From Allodiplogaster sudhausi (lineage: Eukaryota; Nematoda; Chromadorea; Rhabditida; Diplogasteridae), in contig CALZFC010000075.1 in the NCBI GenBank assembly GCA_945643635.1, forward strand, positions 404,501 through 468,500: a stretch of 64,000 bases of DNA. The letters run 5' to 3'. Within the stretch, counting starts at the first letter, position 1, and each line of letters begins with the position of its first letter. The position numbers and the translations under genes were made by a program. The notes beneath the pieces were generated by a model. The model was not told the DNA's origin. It made no database searches and worked only from the letters and a program-made list of their open reading frames with translations. Below are positions 41,481-52,600 of the stretch, piece by piece.

Positions 41481-42694
41481 AACTCTCTCTCTCTCTCGCC
41501 CTCTCTAACTCTCTCTCTCTCTCGCCCTCTCTAACTCTCTCTCTCTCTCTCGCCCTCTCTAACTCTCTCTCTCTCGCCCTCTCTAACTCTCTCTCTCTCT
41601 CGCCTCTCTAACTCTCTCTCTCTCTCGCCCTCTCTAACTCTCTCTCTCTCTCTCGCCCTCTCTAACCTCTCTCTCTCTCTCGCCCTCTCTAACTCTCTCT
41701 CTCTCTCGCCCCTCTCTAACTCTCTCTCTCTCTCTCGCCCTCTCTAACTCTCTCTCTCTCTCGCCCTCTCTAACTCTCTCTCTCTCTCGCCCTCTCTAAC
41801 TCTCTCTCTCTCTCGCCCTCTCTAACTCTCTCTCTCTCTCGCCCTCTCTAACTCTCTCTCTCTCTCGCCCTCTCTAACTCTCTCTCTCTCTCGCCCTCTC
41901 TAACTCTTCTCTCTCTCTCGCCCTCTCTAACTCTCTCTCTCTCTCGCCCTCTCTAACTCTCTCTCTCTCTCGCCTCTCTAACTCTCTCTCTCTCTCGCCC
42001 TCTCTAACTCTCTCTCTCTCTCGCCCTCTCTAACTCTCTCTCTCTCTCGCCCTCTCTAACTCTCTCTCTCTCTCTCGCCCTCTAACTCTCTCTCTCTCTC
42101 TCGCCCTCTCTAACTCTCTCTCTCTCTCGCCCTCTCTAACTCTCTCTCTCTCTCTCGCCTCTCTAACTCTCTCTCTCTCTCGCCCTCTCTAACTCTCTCT
42201 CTCTCTCGCCCTCTCTAACTCTCTCTCTCTCTCGCCCTCTCTAACTCTCTCTCTCTCTCGCCCTCTCTCTAACTCTCTCTCTCTCTCGCCCTCTCTAACT
42301 CTCTCTCTCTCTCGCCCTCTCTAACTCTCTCTCTCTCTCGCCCTCTCTAACTCTCTCTCTCTCTCGCCCTCTCTAACTCTCTCTCTCTCTCGCCCTCTCT
42401 AACTCTCTCTCTCTCTCGCCCTCTCTAACTCTCTCTCTCTCTCGCCCTCTCTAACTCTCTCTCTCTCTCGCCTCTCTAACTCTCTCTCTCTCTCGCCCTC
42501 TCTAACTCTCTCTCTCTCTCGCCCTCTCTAACTCTCTCTCTCTCTCGCCCTCTCTAAAACTCTCTCTCTCTCGCCCTCTCTAACTCTCTCTCTCTTCGCC
42601 CTCTCTAACTCTCTCTCTCTCTCTCGCCCTCTCTAACTCTCTCTCTCTCTCGCCCTCTCTAACTCTCTCTCTCTCTCGCCCTCTCTAACTCTCT
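36131..42694. repeat. Giant CT-based minisatellite, about 6.5 kb
   Basis: Tandem array of a unit made of (CT)5-7 followed by CGCCCTCTCTAA. Units are mostly 20, 22 or 24 bp and differ by whole CT steps, giving roughly 270-300 copies. Single-base variants (for example CTTTCGCC, CGCGCTC, CTCCCT, TAAAAC) and small deletions are more frequent in the last 1.5 kb. One strand is entirely pyrimidine except for one G and two A per unit. The left flank (TTTCCCTTCCATAAATACC) and right flank (GAGAATGGTTTTCACC) correspond to 11530-11640, where only a short CT run is present. Stops in all frames exclude a repeat protein. Confidence 0.97.
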
Positions 42695-44031
42695 CGGTCA
42701 CTATCTATCTCTGCATTGCGGGCCAACGGAGAATGGTTTTCACCGGCCACGCTGTACTTCTCCTTATTTGCAACATATTCTTTCACTGCCATCAGAATGT
42801 ACGTAGGAAAGAGAAGGTTTGACAAGAGCTGCACAAACGGATGAACACATTTACTGATAATCATTTCCTAATAAAGTATGATTTAACTCGAAAGAAAAAA
42901 ACTTGCAGTAACAAGAAGACAATCTAAGCAGAGCTCTCACTCCTCCATGGCCGGTTCGCAAACAACGAAGAAGAATAGACTGCCAGATTCATTGAACTGA
43001 GGAAACGCAGAGATACCCAGTGGTATTCGTCGTAACAAGAGAAGGTATGGTACATATGTACATACGAAGCCCTACAAACACAGACAAGGGGAAGAAGAAA
43101 GAAGAGTTATCGAAGAGTTCGAAGACGAATAAATAAATCATTACTGATTCAATGACGAAATATTGGCGAGAATCCAATCGGGTCGGCTCAATTTCTCGAT
43201 TGGAACGCCGTGTGCCATTTCTACCTGTGCAGCGTTCGTATGATTGACGATGAATGTCGGATTTAATATCGTATTCGTCAATCCCACCCACCCTTAAGGT
43301 AATTAATTACAATTATCTATTTTTACTATTTTCCAATTGGACGAGCTATTTATTATCCTATTTTAATGCTGCCACATTAAATATCTTCTTATTTGACGCA
43401 CGATAAATTAAATTTAATTAATTAATGGGGTATGTAAATATGTATGTACCTGAGGTAGCCGAGCGTATTGCTCGTAGTTGAAATGAGGATCCGGCGATGC
43501 ACTACGCCGTGTCACTTCCTATTGTGTAATAGGCTTCTTTATCTTATCTAATCGAATCTTATCTTATAAAAAAATTAAAATAAGATAAGATAAAACAGGT
43601 GGATTGGCGGTTCGACCAACCATCTCTGGAATAGATCTTTCACTAAATCACGGGGAAGGTATAACAAGTGATTCCTGAAGAAGGCAGAAGAGAGCGGCCG
43701 GCTGGACATTCATATAGAGCTTGTGGACGACAAGCTCAGGCTGCTTCACGAGAGAGGGAACGTCTTCCAGCCCGAACACACACGACTCGTGCGTGAACAA
43801 ACCTTCAAAAAGGGGAGGGGGGTGCATTGGTAATTAAAAGATGTAATTTAAAAGATAATTTAAAAAAAAATTTGAAAGCTCTAACCTTTGCACCTCGTTT
43901 TTGATCCCAGCCATACTTGATATCGGCTGATGTAGTATCGTGTAATGCATGGAGGGTGCTCGCAGCTGACCTGTACTCAAAAAATGTCATGGCATGTTCA
44001 CATTCCATTTTTTTACCTTTTATCTCTCTCT

Positions 44032-44082
<51 letters not shown>

Positions 44083-44997
44083 ACTCTCGCTGCCTCTTGC
44101 TTGAGCCAGTATCTTTTATATAATTCCAAATACATACATACATCTATGTATGTAAGAAGAGTAAGAAAGTGGGGGATTAATAACTGCCGCCGAGCTGTCG
44201 TTTTTCTCGCCTGTTTTAAGAGTGAGACGCGCCTTGAGAATCGCCTGAGCACTCCATCCGCCGGAAAGTTTCAGAACAACAGAGAACAAAAGGAGTGTTC
44301 CGGTTATCGACATACACTTTCAAGTCTAGGATATTATTAGGAATATATTCATATGGATCATACGTGTAGGATTGCCGGCAACTGCCGCCCAGTAAGCCTC
44401 GTCCGGGACGATAAGTCCCTGAAGAGAATTGGAGTGTGAAAAGAAGGACACAAGAAGTTATTGAGAAGAAGAAAGGTACATATGGATGAAAAAAAATATA
44501 TATATATATATGGCCAAACGTCGAGAAAGCGCAAAAGTTGGAGCGCCCGTGGATTGGTCACTAAAACGTGAATGGCAGCGCGTGGCATGAGAGAGGACAA
44601 TGACGACTTGTAGTGAGGCAAAGGCGAATCCTGAAACTTTGGTATTTTAAAGAGAAAAATAGTAATATTTAGAAGAAGAGCACAAGTTTACAAGTTTATT
44701 CTACAATCAGGGACTGGGCCCTTGGAAAAAGGCAAGACCGGCATTTCTTAGTAGAAGATTAGGAGCGCATAAATGATAAAAAAAATTTCGAATATTATTA
44801 AAATGCGCACCTCTGGTTTCTTTCCTTGATAACGACGTTTCTGGAATTCTTCAACTCCAGCATAGACCGATCCATTGAGTGCGCGAAAGATTCGCACCAT
44901 CTCAAGATTTGTGCGAAGAGGAGCATCCACGCCGGAGAGATACTGTAGAGAAAGAAGGAGAGGTAGAAAGAGATAAGGATAGATACAGAGAGCAGGA

Positions 44998-45032
<35 letters not shown>

Positions 45033-45901
45033 AAGAGAGAGAGAGGGACAGTTAGAGGGAGAGAGAGAGATAAAGAGGGAAATGCAGGGAAAAGGAATTG
45101 AGAGGGAGAGATAGAGATGAAAGGAGAAAGAGAAGGAAGAGTGAGGAGGAAGTAGATAGGAAAGGACAGAGAGAAGGAAGCGAGAGGGACAGCAAGAGAA
45201 AGAGCGCTTCACCTGAAAGTATCTCCACTTGTGATCGAGCGAGTCCAGCGTTGCCATGCAAGAGTTGACCGCTTTGATGATCTCGTAGTTAGCCCAGCGC
45301 ATTGGCCCAACTTGCTGAACAAATGGAACGTTTTGTTTACCTTGGAATGTTTTGGATTCGTTCTGGATCGATTGAAATCTCACATACAATGACGTGGACA
45401 TTCTCAAAGCAGTCGGGGAGACCGTGGACGAGACGGAGAAAGGCGTTGTCAGCGAGAGAGGAGACAGCGAAGCACTACGCATTCTGAGGATGATAGAAGG
45501 CGGAGAGCATCAGCAGCACCTGGAAGAAGTCATATCTTGTCGAGAGAGAGAGAGGGAGAGATGGCGAGAGAGAAGGTTGAGAAATATGGAGAGAGATAAA
45601 GAGAGAGGGCGAGGGAGAGGTAGAAAGAGATCGGGAGACAGAGAAAGAGAGAGTGATAAAGATGGCAAGAGGTAGAGAGAGTTCGCAATAGAGGTTGAGA
45701 GAAAGAGAGAGGGGGGAGCGAAAAAAAAACCCAAATCTGCACAAAGTCAGAGTGGACGAGAATGCCATATGCAAGTGGGAAAGAAGCCTCCTCTTTACTA
45801 AGCGGCTCGAGGCGAAAGTCGAAGAGTTCGTGATAGAGCGAGCATCTGTGGTTTTTTTTTTCACATTCAATTAAAATGTCAATTTTTAATTAATTAATTA
45901 A

Positions 45902-48900
45902 GAGAGCATGTCAGTACCCTTCGATCAAGGCCTGCCCTAGGAATTTTTTGTCGAATTTTTTCCCCAAAATTGGTTCCCGTATACATCTCGAGACGGCGAA
46001 CACATTTAGCTGTATTTCAAACATGAAAAAAATTTCCGCGCGAGACCAGGTACAGTAACCTTATAATTTACATGTGTCATAACTCGCTTCAAACTTATTA
46101 TTAGACAACCACCGAGCTATCATTGGATAGCTGATGGACGGGCTTTAATTTTCATGTTGATGATGTTTTCATAAAATTTGATTTTGACCCTAAAATACGG
46201 CCCTAAAGATTTTCGGAGGTGGTTTTTGGCAACCTTTTGCATTTTCTGTTCATTTCCACAAAACCGCTCCTACATATTCTTAAACTACGTGAAATTTGCT
46301 ATAAAATATGTCTCTTTCAAAAAAATTAAGCGTCCCGGACTATGGTTCCCAGAGGCTTGAACACGATCCAGTATAAACTAAAGGCACAAGTGAATCCTCC
46401 AAATTATCTGTTTTTAGGTTCTCGCTTTCGACCGCTTCGGAAATAATCCTTTTTCAGTTGAATGTTAATCGAATGGGGATTAATTTTCATATGGATTACC
46501 ATTTTCAAAAAGTACTTTTCAGCCCTAAAAGACGGCCCCCGTCATTGTCGAAGGGACTTTTCGAAGGATTTTTGAGGACTTTTCGAAGGTTTTTTGACAA
46601 ATTATGCATTTTCCGTTCATTTCCACAAAACCGCTCCTACATATTCTTAAAGTGCTTGAAATTTGCTATGATATACGTCTCTTTCGAAAAAATTAAGCGC
46701 CCGGACTATGTTTCCCAAAGGCTTGAATTCCCGGTGATCGCCAAGTGGCTTAGGCTTGGTACGGCGGAGAGGCTTTTATTCGAAGTTTTGATGTGATTTT
46801 ATTTTATTTTTCAAACTGTTGTGTCAAATCTTCTTTTTTTGTAATAATGAGTCACATTTTTATAATGTTTTATCTTGTAACAACATTCGAACACTGGAAT
46901 AAAATAGTGGGGAGAATCATCCTGAGATGTTCAAGATATGTTATTACCAGTACATACTATGTATGTGATCTATTTTAAGTTCGCTCAGCGGAAACATGGT
47001 GATGTGATCGTCGGTATTTGTCTATTTGTCACAGAAGGTTTTAGTGATTTCTGTTTGCACTGTTCGTAATTGTGTGCTGATTACAAACCTTGTGGACTTC
47101 AATCATTTCGCTCGTTCCTCACTTGTCATGCTGTCATGCTATACTGGAACAATTGAACGAGGAGCTACTTCCAAGTCAAAGCTGGTTGGCATTACAAACT
47201 TCAACACATTTCTCTTCGAGCGCGACTTCATTCGTGTACACCGCCATTCGACCCTCGGAATCGGGAAAGAAGTTCCTTACACTACTCTGAAGCCTAATGA
47301 AGCTCAATTTCTTGTTGCATCCTCAGCGGGAAGATTGCCATCCGAACCTAATACGTTCTGGGCGAGAACTCTCTATTCCCAGTCAATAAGGGAAACACTT
47401 GAAGACGAGACGACAGAAAACGACAATTTGTATGCCCACGACTGCGCAGCCCCTGATGACGCTCTCGATTCATCACTGAGCTTTGCAGGCTCATGTCAAC
47501 ATCATGGTGACGTGTACAGGTGTCCTGACGAATCCTGTACAGCGGAATTCGTTCGCTCCTTTAACCTGGAAAGGCACATCTTGCTAGGAATTCATAGGCG
47601 AGTCTCTGAACGGGTCACTCTTCGTGACTACGCCCTGAAGCAATACGGCCAGTGTTTGGAAGGAGAAAACGCAAATCCTCTCAAGGAAGTCAACGAGGCC
47701 GTCGAGTCATTGGTGGAAGTGAACGAATTAGGGATTCGCCAGAAGAAAGGATGGGCATTGCGCGAGCGTAAGAAATCAGCTCGTCTACCGCCAAGCTCGA
47801 AGGAATACGTCATTGCAGCTTTCAACGAAGGAATAAACACCAAGAAGAAGCTTGACCCTCGTCAATTGCAGAAAAGAATGCGCGAGGAAATTGGTCAAGA
47901 TGGAAAACTACTCTTTTCCCCGAGTGAGCTGTTGAACTATCAACAAATCGGGAGTATATTCGCCAGCCTTGCATCAAAAAGAAGGAATGCGAACGTCTCG
48001 ACAAGTACTCAAGCCAGCACGACGACAGATCCCACGGTTAAAGACAACGCGAGCGAGATAGATCAGCTAAATTTGGAAGACTATGAAGCTGAAATGGACA
48101 TCTACTCTGAGCCCATATTCGGAAGTGAGCAGGACGAACTTAGGAGTGCAGTGGAAGACAATATCGATATTTCTTCTGAGGATGTAGAACCAAAGAGATA
48201 CAAAGGTAAGCATGAAGTCTACAGCTCAGGATGATTCTCACTACTATTTTATTCCTGTGTTCGAATGCTGTTGCAAGATAAAACATTATAAAATGTGACT
48301 CATTATTACAAAAATAGAAGATGTGACACAACATTTTGAAAAAGCAAAATCACGTCAAAACTCCGAGTAAAAGCGTCCCCGCCGTTCCATGCCTAAGCCA
48401 TTTGGCGACCACCGGGAATTCAAGCCTTTGGGAACCATAGTCCGGGACGCTTAATATTTTTGTAAGAGACATATATTGTAGCAAATTTCAAGTACATTAA
48501 GAATATGCAGGATCGGTTTTGTGGAAATGAACGGAAAATGCATAATTTGTCTAAAACCATTCGAAAAGTCCCTTCGACAATGACGGGGGCCGTCTTTTAG
48601 GGCTGAAAAGTACTTTTTGAAAATGGTAATCCATATGAAAATTAATCCCCATTCGATTAACATTCAACTGAAAAAGGATTATTTCCGAAGCGGTCGAAAG
48701 CGAGAACCTAAAAACAGATAATTTGGAGGATTCACTTGTGCCTTCAGTTTATACTGGATCGTGTTCAAGCCTCTGGGAACCATAGTCCGGGACGCTTAAT
48801 TTTTTGAAAGAGACATATATTGTAGCAAATTTCAAGTACATTAAGAATATGCAGGAGCGGTTTTGTGGAAATGAACAGAAAATGCAAAATTTTGCCAAAA

Positions 48901-49235
48901 ACCACCTCCGAAAATCTTTAGGGCCGTATTTTAGGGTCAAAATCAAATTTTATGAAAACATCATCAACATGAAAATTAAAGCCCGTCCAATCAGCTATCC
49001 AATGATATCTAGATGGTTGTCTAATAATAAGTTTGAAGCGACTTATGATCAATGCAATTTTAAAGATTACTGTACTGGGTCTCGCGCGGAAAATGTTTTT
49101 CAACTTTGAAATATAGCCTATTTTGTTCACCATGTCGAGTTGTATACTGTAATCAATTTTGGTGAAGAAATTCGAAAAAAAATTCCTAGGGCAGGCCATA
49201 ATAGGGCCCTGCTCGAGTCTTACTGACATCCTCTC
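45902..49235. mobile_element. Palindromic TTAA-flanked transposon carrying an ORF, element 2
   Basis: 3.3 kb between TTAA at 45898-45901 and 49236-49239. The ends read GAGAGCATGTCAGTA.. and ..TACTGACATCCTCTC, then GCCTGCCCTAGGAATTTTTT and its complement. The inverted arms run 45902-46926 and 48225-49235 (just over 1 kb each). Within each arm a block of about 130 bp is itself directly repeated (46230-46355 and 46590-46735; mirrored at 48420-48560 and 48770-48905). The unpaired core, 46927-48224, holds the zinc-finger ORF. The terminal bases resemble those of elements 1 and 3, but the arms are otherwise unrelated. No transposase of a known family is recognised. Confidence 0.85.
47128..48234 (+). 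CDS. C2H2 zinc-finger protein encoded inside a palindromic transposon
   Basis: The frame is open from 47008 to the stop at 48232-48234. The first in-frame ATG is at 47128, giving 368 aa; a start at 47026 would need TTG. There is one clear C2H2 finger (YRCPDESCTAEFVRSFNLER, then HILLGIH; Cys-x4-Cys-x12-His-x4-His). Downstream is a basic stretch (RERKKSARLPPSSKE), then KKLDPRQLQKRMREEIG, LFSPSELLNYQQIGSIFASL and KRR, then an acidic tail. That C-terminal arrangement reminds me of uncharacterised invertebrate C2H2 proteins that end in a 'LF...E.L...QI.SFFSRLA.KRR' block; this is memory, not a search. A GTCACAG acceptor-like site precedes the frame, and AAAG|GTAAGC lies near its end (48206), so the ORF may be a captured exon. 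The stop codon lies inside the right arm. Confidence 0.7.
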   Translation: MLSCYTGTIERGATSKSKLVGITNFNTFLFERDFIRVHRHSTLGIGKEVPYTTLKPNEAQFLVASSAGRLPSEPNTFWARTLYSQSIRETLEDETTENDNLYAHDCAAPDDALDSSLSFAGSCQHHGDVYRCPDESCTAEFVRSFNLERHILLGIHRRVSERVTLRDYALKQYGQCLEGENANPLKEVNEAVESLVEVNELGIRQKKGWALRERKKSARLPPSSKEYVIAAFNEGINTKKKLDPRQLQKRMREEIGQDGKLLFSPSELLNYQQIGSIFASLASKRRNANVSTSTQASTTTDPTVKDNASEIDQLNLEDYEAEMDIYSEPIFGSEQDELRSAVEDNIDISSEDVEPKRYKGKHEVYSSG

Positions 49236-49260
49236 TTAAGTTATAGTACATGTGCGTTAA

Positions 49261-51255
49261 GAGAGCCTCTCTGTATGGATCGAGGAGCGCCTACCCCGAG
49301 GAATTTTTGTTTAGTATAGCGTTGTAAACTTTATGAGGGATGTATCCCTTGTTCATAACGAAATCTACGCGGTCAGAAAGTTTAGAAAAAATTTTTTCAC
49401 TTAGATATAAGTCGTAATGTTCATAAATTTTGGATGACCATATCTAACGTTATACTTAATATTTCTCAGTATTCTTTTCTATGTTCGATTCCTTGTCGAA
49501 AACTACACAAAAAAGTCCCAGATGACCATTTTCGAAAAATTAAAATTTTTATAACTTTTGGTCAATTGAATTTTTTGAAATGTCGTTTTCAGGCAATAAC
49601 TTTTTTTATTATTAGGACTTGCAGAAACTGAATCTTCCATAAGAAAGAGGGGAAAAACTTACACATAATATGTGTCTACGAGGAAAAATCTCCGATACTG
49701 AAAGAGCAAAACCTGTACATGTTTCAGAAATCTTTAAATTTCGAAAAAAATCGACTACAGGATTCGACTATTTTGAGCTGTTCTGCGAAAGCTGTTAAAA
49801 ATGGAAACTATGTTCGGAAAACTCTACAATAATGTTTGTTGAGACGAGAAACATGAATTTCATGTTCATTTTCTACTTTTGAGTACCATCCATGGTACGC
49901 TTGATCGAAATGAATTTTTTTTACATTTTATATTTCATTCTTCTGGCAAAAGTACCATGGATGGTACTCAAAAGTAGAAAATGAACATCAAATTCATGTT
50001 TCTCGTCTCAACAAACATTATTGTAGAGTTTTCCGAACATAGTTTCCATTTTTAACAGCTATCGCAGAACAGCTCAAAATAGTCGAATCCTGTAGTCGAT
50101 TTTTTTCTAAATTTCAAGATTTCTGAAACATATACAGGTTTTGATCTTTCATCGGTGGATATATTATGTAAAAGTCTCTGCTCTTTCGAATGGTTATGAC
50201 CTTTCTGGCAATCCGGCTCACAAATGACCTGATAGTTGGCTTCGAAGGAGTTTTCGTACATTTATTTCGCCATCTTGGCTCGTAAAAATGAAATTTCTGG
50301 ACATTTTGAGTACTTTTGAGTGGTATATCATGAAAGAACTGCAAAGAATTCGGGAATACAGATTATTGGGTGTTAGATATTTCAAAAAAACTAATTGTAA
50401 ATATTTGCTAAAAAATATTCAGCAATATCGCCGCAGTCAGCATTCAAATACGTATTCCCAAAAAAATATCCTCAGATTTTGATGAAAAAGCTGTATCCGA
50501 CTCAGTTTAACTGCTCGTTCTTGTAGAGTAAACATTATGTGGAAAGTCGGTTTATATGACCCATTACTGGTCCAAAGAACGAGTATTTTAACACCAGAAA
50601 TTGGCCAAAACCACAAAAAGTGAATTTTAGGCCTTTAGACTAATTTCTTTTGCAAACAAAGTATATACTATTTTAAAGAGGATAAAAAATTACATCGAAT
50701 GGACTATTCGGTTTTAAAATTGATGAAGTTTGAAAGAAATTATGGTTTGCAGCCAAAGCCGAAATTTGCTCAGAAACCCATATTCAAATGCAGATACCCA
50801 AAAAAGTATCGGAGATTTTTCCTCGTAGACACATATTATGTGTAATTTTTTCCCCTCTTTCTTATGGAAGATTCAGTTTTCTGCAAGTCATAATAATAAT
50901 AAAAGTTAGTGCCTGAAAACGACATTTCAAAAAATTCAATTGACCAAAAGTTATAAAAATTTTAATTTTTCGAATATGGTCATCTGGGACTTTTTTGTGT
51001 AGTTTTCGACAAGAAATCGAACGTTGAAAAGAATATTGAGAAATATTAAGTATAACGTTAGATATGGTCATCCTAAATTTATGAACATTACGACTTATAT
51101 CTAAGTGAAAAATTTTTTTCTAAACTTTCTGACCGCGTAGACTTCGTTATGAACAAGGGATACATCCCTCATAAAGTTTTCAAAGTAAAACAAAACAAAA
51201 ATTCCTCAGGGCAGGAGCCTATACAAGCCTCCTTGAGTCTTATAGAGAGGCTCTC
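49261..51255. mobile_element. Palindromic TTAA-flanked transposon, element 3
   Basis: 2.0 kb between TTAA at 49257-49260 and 51256-51259, with ends GAGAGCCTCTCTGTA and ..ATAGAGAGGCTCTC. It is related to element 1 along its length. The right arm (about 49970-51255) is complete. The left arm lacks a segment of about 650 bp present in the right arm between about 50150 and 50806; the deletion joint is near 49698. The centre is a tight palindrome (AGTACCATCCATGGTACG.. / ..AAGTACCATGGATGGTACT). The right arm keeps the 69-aa MYENSFEA frame (50052-50261, minus). Only 17 bp separate its left TTAA from that of element 2. Confidence 0.85.
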
Positions 51256-51556
51256 TTAAATGAATAAGTAAATAAATAAATACATTTTAACGAAGAAAAT
51301 ATTGAAATTAAAAAAATAAACCTGTCACGGTTCGTAAGAATCTTGCCAAGTACTTGAGATGAGTTAAAAGTCCACTTCTTGGCTGCTGCAATCTCTGCGC
51401 TCTCTCCGGCAACGATCGCCGTGCAATTGTAAGGAAGCGAGAAGAGAAGAGGTCGTCGTGGAGCTCTCGTTGATTGTGAGAAGGACTCGGAGGAAAGCGG
51501 CGACGTTCTCGTGCTGTTCAATCAAATTAAATCACATATGTCTGACATATACACAC

Positions 51557-51712
51557 AGAAAAAATAGCTTGAAACAACAATTGTTTTGGCGCAAAACTGA
51601 AACAATATTGTTTGATATATCAAACAATTCAAACAAATTGTTTGATATATCAAACAATATTGTTTCCGTTTTGCGCCGAAACAATGCTGTTGCAAACAAT
51701 ATTTTTTTTGTG
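51557..51712. mobile_element. Short palindromic MITE (CAAACAATATTGTTT family), copy 2
   Basis: About 155 bp of near-perfect inverted repeat: ACAATTGTTTTGGCGCAAAAC.. pairs with ..GTTTTGCGCCGAAACAATG, and AACAATATTGTTTGATATAT is repeated in mirror about the centre near 51630. It lies in the first intron of GT14 copy 2. A related copy is at 13188-13312. Confidence 0.7.
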
Positions 51713-52129
51713 TAATAGAGGAAGAAGCGCCACCGACTCGAATGTCGATCTCTATAACTCCCCTCCCCTTCCCTTCCCAAAAAGACTATTTCTTTATTTG
51801 CACTTACTTAGGCAATCATTGCTTCCCATTTTTCTAAGCTGTCACATTGAAATAAATTAATTTCATTTAAGATAAATAAATAAATAATGAGATGAGTAAA
51901 CCAGTATTGATAGAGTTGGAGAACGTCCAGAAACATCCAGGCGTAGAGGGCAAGCAAGACAACGATGGACAGGATAAGGACGCCGAATAAATGTAGGGGT
52001 TTCATTATTAGCTGGTTGTAGAACAAGAAAAAGACCAGGTATCTCTGGAAGAGGCCGGAGGGTTCTTATTGTCAATGCGAGTTGAATGGGGAATAGGAAA
52101 AGGAGACATAACATACCGCTAGCAACCTA

Positions 52130-52600
52130 GAAACCGTGCTTCTCTTTGAGTTGCCAGAGTAACTAAAGGGAGCGAGGAGAGAAGAAGACGACGTGGCCGC
52201 TCTCGCATGCTGTTTAATCGCCGGATAATCGAGAGAGATTATAGGAGCTGTCCATGGAGCTTATTGTTAGAAACTACTACGTTAATGCTAATGAAAAGAG
52301 CATTGCAAGACGAGAGACGCAGAGAGGAAAATTAAGCCAGTTTTTAAGGTCCCTGGACAGATATGTATCAAAAACCAAACCCGTAATGATAGAGTTGGCC
52401 ACCGTCCAGAAACATCATCCAGGCGAATAGGGAAAGCAAGACAAGGACTGAGAAAATCAGGATAGCGAATAAATGTAGTGGTTTCATTATTAGATGTGGC
52501 GAGAGGAGATAGTCGCTGCAGAGGAATACCAAGAAAGGAAGTGAAGAAGTAAAAAAAAAACTGGCCGGTTATGGAAAAATTTGTCTTCAAAGTGTATAAT
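52130..52600 (-). pseudogene. Orphan first exon duplicated from GT14 copy 3
   Basis: The stretch 52280-52600 is a close copy of 57015-57480. It includes a full anchor exon on the minus strand starting at 52487 (MKPLHLFAIL..), its upstream sequence, and, at about 52150-52215, the start of the next exon in shortened form. The rest of exon 2 and everything downstream is missing. The copy lacks the MITE present at 57079-57250 and so shows the empty site (TTAA at 52344-52347). Confidence 0.7.

Larger units (their letters stand above)
43141..52015 (-). pseudogene. GT14 glycosyltransferase copy 2, transposon-split, with mutated donors
   Basis: All blocks of the tandem GT14 family are present on the minus strand. 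The anchor exon is 52015->~51895 (MKPLHLFGVL), then ~51480-51320 (NCTAIVAGESAEIAAAKKWTF). Two palindromic elements fill the next intron. After them come ~45850-45737, ~45530-45395 (YHPQNA), ~45390-45212 (LDHKWRYFQ), ~44945-44810 (YLSGVDAPLRTNLEMVRIF), ~44600-44510, ~44425-44370 (VPDEAYWAAVAGNP), ~44290-44185, ~43980-43895, ~43800-43675, ~43510-43450, and a last exon ending LANISSLNQ with the stop at 43141. The reading frames in the blocks I checked are open. Two splice donors are destroyed: 45736-45735 reads AT (GT in copy 1) and 43674-43673 reads GA (GT in copies 1 and 3). It is therefore probably a young pseudogene, or a gene with altered splicing. Confidence 0.7.

Noticed and set aside
36131..42694. 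Possible CRISPR-like or protein-coding repeat array
   Set aside because: There are no distinct spacers: the variable part is only the CT step number. Stops occur in every frame because unit lengths of 20-24 bp shift the frame.
47026..47127. N-terminal extension of the zinc-finger ORF starting at 47026
   Set aside because: That start codon is TTG, unlikely in a nematode. The first ATG is 47128, unless an upstream exon is spliced in.
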